The position numbers and the translations under genes are program-made. Positions 40,599 through 51,800 of a stretch of 64,000 nucleotides of DNA are shown piece by piece. Source of the DNA: Lepidonotus clava (lineage: Eukaryota > Annelida > Polychaeta > Phyllodocida > Polynoidae); assembly GCA_936440205.1 (NCBI GenBank), contig OW387136.1, positions 54,301,718 to 54,365,717 of the forward strand, in the 5' to 3' direction. The notes under the pieces are model-generated. The model made no database searches and was not told where the DNA came from. It saw only the letters and a program-made list of their open reading frames with translations. The first letter of the stretch is position 1. Each line of letters opens with the position of its first letter.

Positions 40599-41392
40599 TG
40601 TGTTGCCCCAGAGGCCCAGGGCCCCATAGCCCACAGGCCTACTGAGTGTGCTGGCTCCCCAACTTTCCTCTTATATATGGGGGCCGGGTTGGACAGTCTG
40701 TGCAGAACCAATCAGAGGCCAGCGTTTTCGGCCAATAGGGAGCTAGCTCTTCAAGTCAAACCGACCAATCAGGGGCCAGCTTTGTTCAGGCACAGTAGAG
40801 CAAGTTTTGGGTCCTTGGGAAGCTGACTGTAGGTGCTTTCTCCCAGGTCCGTGCTCAGGCTATATAAGGAGGACACTCAGGAGGGTAGATTCAGTCTGTT
40901 TTGGCTTGCTATAAGGTTCAGACCTCTGGAGGTAACCTTGTCCTTGATTTTGACTAGACTTGAGAAGGCTTGATATTTGATGGGAGAGGACTGATGCTTT
41001 AGGCCTAACCTATATTTAGGCTGTTGTTTGATATACTTGTGGTAGATTTTGCTATAGCCTAAGAGTGTTGACTCCAGGCTGAAGGTTATAGTTGATGGTT
41101 TGCCCACAAGTGTTTATGTGTTGGCTGTCCTCCCCTGAAGTCCTTGACCTTGCTTGTATTAGACCTGACTATTTAGAGGTTATTTTCTGAAGAATTATTG
41201 ATAATTTAGTGTATTTTATAAGGGTAAAAATATTGAAAAATACTTGTATTTGTGACAAAGTACCTGTTTAATAATTCTTTAATAAACTTTATTTAATTTA
41301 AATTGTTGTTTGGTTTTATGTTACACTGCGCCAATCCTAGTGATCATCTGGGTCCTGATTCCCCAGGCTGGGTGAGCCCGGGGAGCGCTACA
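40599..41392 (+). mobile_element. Solo LTR (fossil), Ty3/Gypsy-like
   Basis: A 794-bp segment starting TGTGTTGCC and ending GCGCTACA, flanked by perfect CTAG direct repeats (40,595-40,598 and 41,393-41,396). It has a full Pol II promoter layout: CCAAT boxes at about 40,708, 40,732 and 40,765, a TATATAAG box at 40,861, and AATAAA at 41,281. No internal coding region remains, so it is a recombination remnant. The promoter elements are well preserved, suggesting modest age. Confidence 0.8.
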
Positions 41393-42505
41393 CTAGCACG
41401 GTTTTCTTAGATTAAAAACTTGACATAATGAAAAAGAGTATTGAGAGTAAACCCTTAAAAAATCGGGAGAGTTTGCACATAAAGCGGGAGAATTCTGAAG
41501 AAAGGCATGAAATAGCAGCAGACCCAGGATTTGGAAAAGGAGGGGGGGCATACTATAGCTAATTATCTCCCAATCAAAAGCATTAAACCCAGCCAAAGAT
41601 GTGACGTCGAAGAACGTTCTATTAACGTCGCAGAACGTCACAGAACGTTATTAGAACGTCGCAGAATGTGATCGTTACGTCGCACCTTGTCTGGGAAGGG
41701 ACGTCCTCGTCCTGTGGTTGTTAAGCTTACATACGCCGACGTTAGCCTAACGATGCCGTCAATGGTGACGTGTTTTGCCGTTTCAGAACATAATAACACA
41801 ACGTCATTGGCCATGGCGGGGCGTTAGGGGGTACAATGTATCAAAATATGTCCGTCTTTTGGACGATAAAGTCCCTTTAAGATACAACAACACATAAGTT
41901 ATCTTCAGTCTGCACCATGGTGAGTGATGTTTTTATTCTATGTTTGAACAAACAATGATGAAGAATAACACACTTTTACTAATTTTATTGTCCAATCAAA
42001 ACCACAATAGTTTATTTTTGTCAATCCAATATCGGTTGCTGTTAGAGTAGCATCCCACTACATCCTATCCAAAACCACAATAACTGTTTGTATACAACAG
42101 ATAGAGTAATATTCAATGTGATTTCTTTCAATGTTTCAACACTGAAGTTATTATCTGTTTCTCTTAGACTATGCTGAAATAAAACCACAATACCGGTCTT
42201 TACACTAGTCTTTTTGGAAATAAGTAACATTCACCACATTATGCAAAATACCCTGTTGTTCAATAACCCATGACACAAATAAATGGAAACAATTGTTGTG
42301 TCCATGAGTGCTAGATAGTTGTATTGATAAAACCCCAGAAGAAATGGTACGTGACATACTGGTAACTGATTGAAAATGATAAATCTAGATCTGTCAGGCC
42401 AAATCTGGGGGATTAACATCAAGCGAAGTTTATTCTGGTACCAGGGTTTCTAAAAGAAGTTCTTTTGGCTTTCGCTGGTCAACGTACCACAACAATGAGG
42501 AATTA

Positions 42506-42721
42506 AGCCCCATACACACTAGGCAATTTTACCGGTAACAGGCAACGGGCAACTGGGAGAATCAGCCGATTCTTATTATCACCTGTTAGTATAGTAAATT
42601 GAAATATGCAAGTTTTATATGAGTTGGTCCTAAAATCGGCCGATCCTACTCCTAGAATCAGCCAATTTTAGTGCCGGTGAGTCGGCCAACTGTGTTAACG
42701 TTGCCTAGTGGGTATGGGGCT
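42506..42721. mobile_element. MITE, AGCCCCATAC family, 216-bp form
   Basis: Termini AGCCCCATACACACTAGGC and the inverse GCCTAGTGGGTATGGGGCT, flanked by TTA (42,503-42,505 and 42,722-42,724). The interior is shared, in inverse orientation, with the copy at 51,353. Confidence 0.8.
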
Positions 42722-43401
42722 TTAGGGTTGGGTGGCAGTGTTTGTCAAAGTGTATACACAATAATTATCAATGTACCTTTCAGACATGAATATTGATTTG
42801 ATTATCAGGTTTGGTTGAATATTTGTTGTAAATATTGGTATATTTGTTGTAAATATTGGTCCCTTTTTCTTTTCTTTTTTTACTTTTTACTTTTCTTTTT
42901 TATTACTCCATAACAATGACAAACAATAAGACATAATCTGCCACCAACACATTGACTACTCTACCCAGTACTGAGGTGATGCCCACAAAACAACTACTCA
43001 GCACATATTACCTGCCATCATATACAACCATATCACTTGTTAAACACCAGTTTGTACCCAGAAACTACTTACAATATCAATATGACACTGTTGGATCATG
43101 TGGTGAACGCACCAGGATATATGTTTGATAAAACCTGGAACTATCTCTCAGAGAGAGTGTTCCTTTGTCTTAGGTGAGGAGCTAGTCTAAACATTGGAAA
43201 CATCTACCCTAATAGCAGTACTAACGAGATAATGAGATAACAATGATAAAATAATATCAGTGATCAGAATACAACAAAATCCGCTCTATCATCATTCATT
43301 GTGCTAGTAGCGTTGCTAATGATGTGTCGGCCTCCTAAAAATATGAATATGCTGCTGTTATTAGTGCACACAATGAGGTAGTGTGAATAGATAGCTAAAG
43401 A

Positions 43402-43766
43402 CCCAGGCAAGCAGCAACGTAACAAGAATGTTCTGCGACTGTACTTTTTTAATTGGTCTGAGACCTGGCCAATTTTCACGTAACAATAATGTTATTTTAG
43501 GTAAGGTTTAGACTTACTGAAAAAGAACATTATAATAACATTCTATTTTGGTAAAGTTGAGGCCAAACTAATAAAGAATGTTATAATTACGTTATTGTAA
43601 CGTGAAATAACGTTACAATAACGTCACAGCAACATTCTAGTGTGACGTCACAACGTTAGGTTCTAAAGACGTTTTTGGGTGCCCTCAAAAGAACGTAACA
43701 AGAACCAAACCAGGTCTAAGCAGAACGTTGCTGCAATGTTATTATAACGTCATATTCTTGCTTGGG
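43402..43766. mobile_element. MITE, CCCAGG(C)AAG family
   Basis: Left end CCCAGGCAAGCAGCAACG, right end the inverse of CCCAAGCAAGAATATGACG, with GA on both flanks. Same length (365 bp) and internal AACGT motifs as 36,383-36,747. Confidence 0.65.
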
Positions 43767-45804
43767 GACCTTGTGCAGACATGGTCATTTGATCACTTTT
43801 TCGTGGTCACCATGTGGTGATCATAACTATATATGGTTTTGAATTTCATCTATAACTATGTATTTCTAAAGGAAAGAAAATCTTGGTAATGTTTTGGTAA
43901 TGTTTTGGTTAGCTTATTTAAGATAAATTTTGAATGATTAATTTCTAATGTTTTGGAATTGGTCACCACTGTGGTTTCAACCCCATTTTGGGGTTAAACT
44001 AAACAGGTGAATACAAAATAAATTACTAATGGAATGATCCACTCAGACCTCTCGAAATTATACATACATGATTATATGTTTACATGTTGTAAATATTGGT
44101 ATGTATAAATAAAAATAAGTTATATACATATGATTATACACTGGATTTCCCGATCATTCATCTTTCACATTATTGAGAACATACAAAACTTCCATGTTGT
44201 ACTAAACATTGAACAATATCTCATAATGTGATAACGAACGACACATTTTACAAGAATAATCTAGCCTTTAATGATCAACTGTTAAATTGATTTCTGAAAT
44301 CCTTTCAGAATTAGGCTAAAATCCCATTATGGACCATGGCTGTCAAAGATTCTTGATAAAATAAATAATGTGTCTCAATTTTTCTTTATTCAATAGCTGC
44401 ACTAATCAAACAATTACATCTTTCCTCTATCACTTCTATACAGAAGCAAAGAAAAATACATCCAGTTCAGACATGCAAAATCATATATGTGCTAGATATC
44501 ATGCTCATGGTTGAATAACTCAGCCCTTTACCATCTGAGCCAATCATTAGTATACCTGTAGTTTACAATTTTCCACATGTATACATGCACAAAAAGAAAT
44601 GTTTGAGATTTATGGGGAAACCCCATAATAATTAACCATATGCATTATACCTTTGTACTATCTAAAAGGTCTTCTCACTTAAAACCCATGTACAGAGGGT
44701 GAGTTTCATGAAAAGAATATGATTATGGTAGTCCCTTCTTCACCTGAATTTCATACCTTGTGGACTTGAAATGAACAGAGGACAAATGAACATATCATCC
44801 ATGTTTTAACATGATGCATGGTTGAACATGGGGGTGGGGGGGGGGGGTCCTCTCTAGACAACGGCTACCGCAACAATGGATGCATTCACCCAAAGTTACC
44901 ACTGAGACCTGTGTGGCCTCTCTTTCAGTCATTGATCTGATTGGCTGGCTCCTGCCAGTTTGCCCAGGTGTAGGTTTTGAACATTACCATCCTGATTATA
45001 ACATGTTTTAACATGATGTTACTGTATGAACCTCAACTCCCAACTTGGGCAGATAGATTATCACATGATCTTTTAGTGTTTGAAATATCTATCTGTCCAT
45101 TGGATAAAAAAAAAAAACAAGAAAATATCTATTGTGTACATTTTTCTATTTTGATTCCCCTTTCTCTGAAATAACTTTTATGCCATAGGCAAAACTGCAA
45201 TGAGGAGGGCTGGGCTGGGTACCAGCCATAGGCTATTGGTGTACCTTGTTGGGAACCATTGGCAAAGAATATTCCCAGCATGTCCACTGATAACCCAGAA
45301 AAGTAGCCCTGCTTCTCATTGGAGGGGTTTCAAAGCAATAATAACCCATCCCACATTGGGTATATCCCAGGGTTGAACAAGGGTGGGACAAGATGGACAT
45401 ACCTATAAGCCATCCTTGTCGCCTAGAGTTGGAATTACTGGAATAACTATGGCTTTTTTGTTTTTCTATATTCCCAAGTATTGATGAAATGTTATGATTT
45501 TTTAAATTTTACCTTAGGACAGATTTGCAGGTTTGCCATCAAAATGCTGCATTTTAGGGAAAATAGGTTTAACATTATAGGTTGGGTTGACAGGCTTTAA
45601 CATAGGTTCCTATGGGGAAAAGCTGCATTTTACAAATTTTATGAACAACTTGTCAACTAAACCACAATGGTTCATTTTGTTTTACATTTCTATCTATAGG
45701 GATTAAATCAGAAAGAAATTGCTATGTAATTTCATGGTAAAATGTGATGTTGATGTACACTGGGATGGGCTTATTGTGTCCAGTGGTATTACCAAATGTG
45801 GTGT

Positions 45805-48800
45805 TTAGACAACGCCTACGGCCACCATATCTGGGTTGGCCCCTTCCTCTTCCACTGGACACAGCGGGAACACTGTGCTTCTTACGTCTGGTTTGTTGGT
45901 CCTGGGGAAGGGAGATCTGGGCTCGGAGGACGACCTGGTCCCACCCTTCTGGTTACTGTTTGAGGACGACTTCTTCGGTCCGTGTTCCACCACGATGAAC
46001 AAGGTCCCCTGAACCACCTAGCAATGGATGGGATGGGTGATAACACAGAAAATAACTCGGTGGAAGTGGTGTGGAAACTTATTTCATATTTCATTATTTT
46101 TGATATATGTATATATATATATATATATAGCCATATGTGTATGGTTAATAACACAGAAAATGGCCATGTGGAAGAGTTGTGGGAAGCTATTTCATGTTTC
46201 ATATTTCATTCTATTTGTTTTATATAGCCTTGTATATATATGGACAGTCAAATCCACAGAAAGTGACAATGTGGAAGAGGTGTTGGAACCTATTTCATCC
46301 GTTATTCTATATGTTATATATGTAACATATAAAGCTTATCTCTTGCTATTATATATATATATGGATAGTTAATAACACAGAAAGTAGCTATAAGGAAGAG
46401 GTGTGGAAACCTATTTCATATTTCATTCTATGTGTTACATATATACACGGGCATGAACTCTCTAGATGGCGCTACCCCTGTCTCATAGTTACTTACAGGG
46501 TAAGAACCTAAAACTGTACCCTGCAGTTTGCACTGACATATATTTTGGATCTATGCCTAAACTATATGTTTTTGTGTGAAATGAACAACATTTTGTATTG
46601 CAGACAAAGGATACAAACCAATTGGCTGTCGTACTTTATTGGTATTTATGCTCAATAAATGGCAATTGACAAATTTATTGAAATAAATGAAACCCCACCC
46701 AGCATAGCAGCATACCATATATGGCAATGCCCTTATTTGGAAAGGACTTTATGAATGGAGGTCACATGACCAACCACATAGGGCAATGTGCATAAATGCC
46801 AATTGGTAATTATATGCAATGTACAATTGTAATTACAACTCCTATGTGTGTTAAAACCTTTATTTGACCATAGTTTTCTAGTTGTTGTAAAATATGCATT
46901 ACTATTTCCTTCAAACAGGTTAATTAGGACAAGGGAGGGTAGGGGAATCCCCTGTGACATCACAATGTTAGTTATACAAGAGGCCCCCACATGGGGGTTC
47001 TGAACAAAAGACTTCATGGTTTACATAATACAACACCCTCATACAGCCCAGGCATTTGTGCCACTAACATCACAGTAACCCGTGGCCCAGTGGCTAAGGT
47101 GCAGGACTTCAAATCAGGAGATAGGAGGTTCAATTTATATTACATGTATTCATTCCCTGAGATACATACATATATGAATTACCCTTGGATACTTACACAT
47201 ATAAATCATAGCTTTATTTTGTAAGAATTGTCCTGGTATATGAATAGCATAAAATAGTACTGCTTGCATTTTAACATAATTCAGTATTATGTATATAATA
47301 GATTATGTATGAATAAGTGTAACTGTAAAGAAGGTAGGAAGGTAGATACATATGGCCTAATGGTTAGAGAGATCATCTGCAAATACAAAGTTAAAGAGTT
47401 CAAATCAGGATGAAACCTTTTCATATTTTACTATACTGTAAACTGAAAATAAAATTTGTAGGATAAATACAATATAACTTGTGGATAAACAAACAATTGC
47501 ATATATATGATTTCAAAAGTTCTATTTTATATTTTGCAAAAATAGATATTCTTAAAATGACTTTATTTGTAAAAGAAAAAGCTTGACTAGACATGGGTGG
47601 GACTTGAACCACCAACTTCCAGATTTGAAACTCTAAGCTCTAGGCACTGGGCTAGTTTGGCCCATAGTAAAGGAGGGTGTTCATGACTGGTATGAGCATA
47701 TAGCTAGCTTGTGACTTGCTTCTTGTGATTACTTGACAGAATGTTTAATCAAGTTTGGGGAAACCCTTTTAGCACTATAAATAACTGACCAACCCAGTCA
47801 ATGAGTTGCATTCTGACCAGTAAAGGGGCACTGAAGGGGGAAAGTATACATACATCTACATTTACCTGTAAAATAGGCCACACAATAATACAAAACAAAC
47901 TGTAATAATTATGATTTATTACAATACAAGTGAGACAAATATAATAAGTTAAGATATGTTTCTCCTGTTTAAATTACAACTAAAACTAGGTCATTTACTG
48001 TGGTCTTGTGTGAATACTACCAGTCTGCTGGTCATCAGCTTATAGGTTTTGACAGGCACCAGCTAAAAACAAAATGGTGAGTGTGCTACCCTGCTTTCTA
48101 TTCTTATAGTTCTAATCAGGAACCCTGGTGCCATCTAGAGGGTTCATGCCCGTGCATATATATAGCCTATATTTATATACATTTACATATACACATATAA
48201 TATATATTTCGTATCTATAGTTTCTGCTTTTCGTTATAATCCGACAACATTTTGGACACCGTAGCATTAAGATAAATAAACTAGAAACAACTGATTTTAA
48301 CCTTGTTTCTTTGGCACTTTATGAACGTAATCAGATCTTCATCTTTGTAACGCTATAAATTATTTTACCTGTTTACATGAATCCCAACTACATGTAGATA
48401 TAACAGATCCCTTTGCAAATTTAAAGAATTTTATGTCAAATTTCCTAAAAATTGTTATTTCAATTTTTTGATAATAATTAGTGATAATTTTAGCATACCA
48501 ATGTTATATAATTAGTACCTTCTACTGAACAGAGCTATACCAAGTCTGTTTAATTAGAATTATCATTGGACTACACCTACCTTTTTGCAGCAGAAGGCAG
48601 CTCGGAAGCACTCCCTGAAGTTCTTGCTCATGAAGCTGTAGATGATGGGATTGATTGCGCTGTTAATGTAGCTCAGCGCATGCGCACCGATGCCAATGAC
48701 GTAGTTGGTGTAGCTGTAGTTTGTCTGGCCAAAATCATTCCTGAGAAAGACATACATCAGAAAGAAATATTGATTGCACAGTTTAGATTATCAGAGTAAA

Positions 48801-51800
48801 TATTTTATTTAAAAAAACACAAAGAATATAATTGATTTATGCAGGAAATTAATTAATTTGCCTTTGGAATCTAAACAAGAAATCTATTCCAAGATTTCCA
48901 ACAAATTTGGTAAATACCTTATATTCAAATGCTAAAATTGTCCTAACCAAAAATGCCAATATTTTTTTTGGATATTTTCAAGGTGGCTCCACTTCCTGAT
49001 TTGATAAACATGCTTCATACAATATTTGGTGCTCCTTAGCAAAACCCACTATTGTAGAATAATAGAATAATAGAATAATATTGTTTTGATTGCAATTGTG
49101 TCAGTTAGAATAGAGACAATGTAAGTGATTATATTATTATTTCAACTGTCATCTTTGTCAAGTAGGGGGACGGGGTGGTGTAGCGGTTAACGTCCTCGCC
49201 TAGCTCGTGGAGACCCAGGTTCCAGTCTGGGCTGTTACACCACCTTGCCTTGCCGTCGTTTCCATCCCCATAGACTCGTTCAGCCAATTGGCAGTCAAAA
49301 ACTGCAGTTGGTCTTGATATAGCTGAAAAATGGCTGAGTAGACCTTAAACTCCAACACATCATCATCATCTTTGGCACGTTGGGCAGCCAGCAGAAGGCG
49401 AAGGTCAGTAAGAATAGAGACGATGTAAGTGATTATATAACCATTATATCTGTCACCTTTGTCACGTTACCTGAGTTGGATGCAGTGGATAGGTACCCAG
49501 CACAAGGCGAAGGTCAGTAAGAATAGAGACGATGTAAGTGATTATATAACCATTATATCTGTCGTCTTTGTCGCGTTACCTGAGGTGAATGCAGTGGATG
49601 GGCAGCCAGGAGAAGGCGTAGGTCAGTAAGAATAGAGACGATGTAAGTGATTATATAACCATTATATCTGTCATCTTTGTCGCGTTACCTGAGGTGGATG
49701 CAGTGGATAGGCAGCCAGCAGAGGGCGAAGGTTAGTTAGAATAGAGATGATGTAAGTGATTATATTATCATTTTAATTGTCGTCTTTGTTGCGTTACCTG
49801 AGGTGGATGGAGTGGATGGGCAGCCAGCAGAAGGCGAAGGTCAGTTAGAATAGAGACTATGTAAGTGATTATACGACCATTATATCTGTCGTCTTTGTCG
49901 CGTTACCTTAGGTGGATGCAGTGGATGGGCAGCCAGGCGAAGGTCAGTTAGAATAGAGACTATGTAAGTGATTATATTATCATTTTAATTGTCATCTTTG
50001 TCAAGTTACCTGAGGTGGATGCAGTGGATGGGCAGCCAGCAGACGGCAAAGGTGGCGACCACGACGAGCACCATCTTGGCGATGCGGCGTCGTGACTTGT
50101 GGGAGCTGGCCGAGGTGAGGCACAGAGCCCCGGGCTGCACCCGGGTCCACAGGTTCTTCACCATCAGGAAGTAACACACGCCGATCACCAGCAGCGGGCC
50201 CACGTAGAAGAAGAGGAACAGCGACAGGGTGTACAGCTGTGGAGGGGGAAGGGGGGGTTAGAAAATAAAGGAAATGTTATATTAATCACTGGTTGTTCAA
50301 TAGTTCAAGGGAAATTATTAAATGATTTGATTTTTTATATGATGTAACTTAAAATTCAAAGATCTGAGAAAACAAGAAAGTATAAACTAAATACTTAGGA
50401 AGTAGATAGCCAAATTGATGTAATGATATTTATGGTAGGTGGAAGACATCTATAATCTCTACAATCACTTTTGTGCCAGATGTCTATAAAATGTTGATCC
50501 AGGATTTCTAAAGCCACATTCTATTTGCTGTTGATGTCACTGCTGGCTACAGTGTCACTATCCTAGATACACACCGAATTTGTGACATGACCAAACACAT
50601 TACTGGCCATTGTGTCGTTAGGCTAACATCAGCAGATGTAAGCATAACAATGAGAGGATCAGAGCATGGATTTAAGTTTTTGTAATTAACCATTTTCCAA
50701 GAAAAGAGATACACCCCCCCCCCCCACCCACAATTGTCTGGCAACTTTACCAGCAATTTGCCCAGCCACCAATTGTCCGTCAATGGTCAGATCGCTTAGT
50801 GGGTATGGCGCTTAGGTTTTTCTAATCAACAAATTTCCAGGAAAAAAGCCCCCCACACTTCCCCCCTGGACCCGTCCATGCAAAGATGTCTGTTTTCTCT
50901 TCCATGAATTACCTGTCTCTTGCCTGTGGAGTGAAAGTACAGGACGCAGTACTCCTTGGGCTCCCCACGGTCCCAGAAGGTCTTAATCTGAGAGATGGTC
51001 GCTGTGGGGATGACCAGCAGGATGTCCAGCAGCCAGATGGACGCCACAAACAGCAGGGTCCTGCTTACAGTCCTGGGGATAAAGTAATGGAATCAGGGTA
51101 CGGCTCACAGTCCTGGAGATAAAGTATGGGGAATCAGGGTACGGCTCACAGTCCTGGGGATAAAGTATGGGGAATCAGGGTCCTGCTCACAGTCCTGGGG
51201 ATAAAGTAATGGAATCAGGGTACGGCTCACAGTCCTGGGGATAAAGTATGGGGAATCAGGGCATGGCTCACTGTCCTGGGGATAAAGTATGGGGAATCAG
51301 GGTACGGCTCACTGTCCTGGGGATAAAGTATGGGGAATCAGGGTACGGCTTAAGCGCCATACCCACTAGGCGATTTTGGCTGAGTCGGCCGACTTATTAG
51401 CTCTAATATTGGCCGATTTTACCCTTAGAATCGGCCGACTTTATGGCCGACTCAGATCAAACATGCACATTTCAATATACCATACTAATAGGTGGTCATA
51501 AGAATCGGCCGATTCTCCCAGTCGCCCGTCGCCAGTTGCCGGTAAAATCGCCTAGTGGGTATGGGGCTTTACTGTCCTGGGGATAAAGTATGGGGAATCA
51601 GGGTACGGCTCACTGTCCTGGGGATAAAGTATGGGGAATCAGGGTACGGCTCACAGTCCTGGGGATAAAGTATGGGGAATCAGGGTACGGCTCACAGTCC
51701 TGGGGATAAAGTGAGGGGAATCAGGGTACGGCTCACAGTCCTGGGGATAAAGTAATGGAATCAGGGTACGGCTCACAGTCCTGGGGATAAAGTGAGGGGA

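Larger units (their letters stand above)
41397..45804. other. Gene-free interval with MITEs
   Basis: No exon recognised between the solo LTR and the last GPCR exon. It contains two MITEs (42,506 and 43,402), AACGTC-rich sequence at about 41,600-41,700 that may be a fragment of the CCCAGG MITE family, and a G-run element near 44,825. Confidence 0.5.

Noticed and set aside
49457-49995. TM6 minisatellite units as alternative exons
   Set aside because: Each has a donor and in-frame codons, but I see no convincing acceptor before the coding part, so mutually exclusive exons are not supported by sequence alone.
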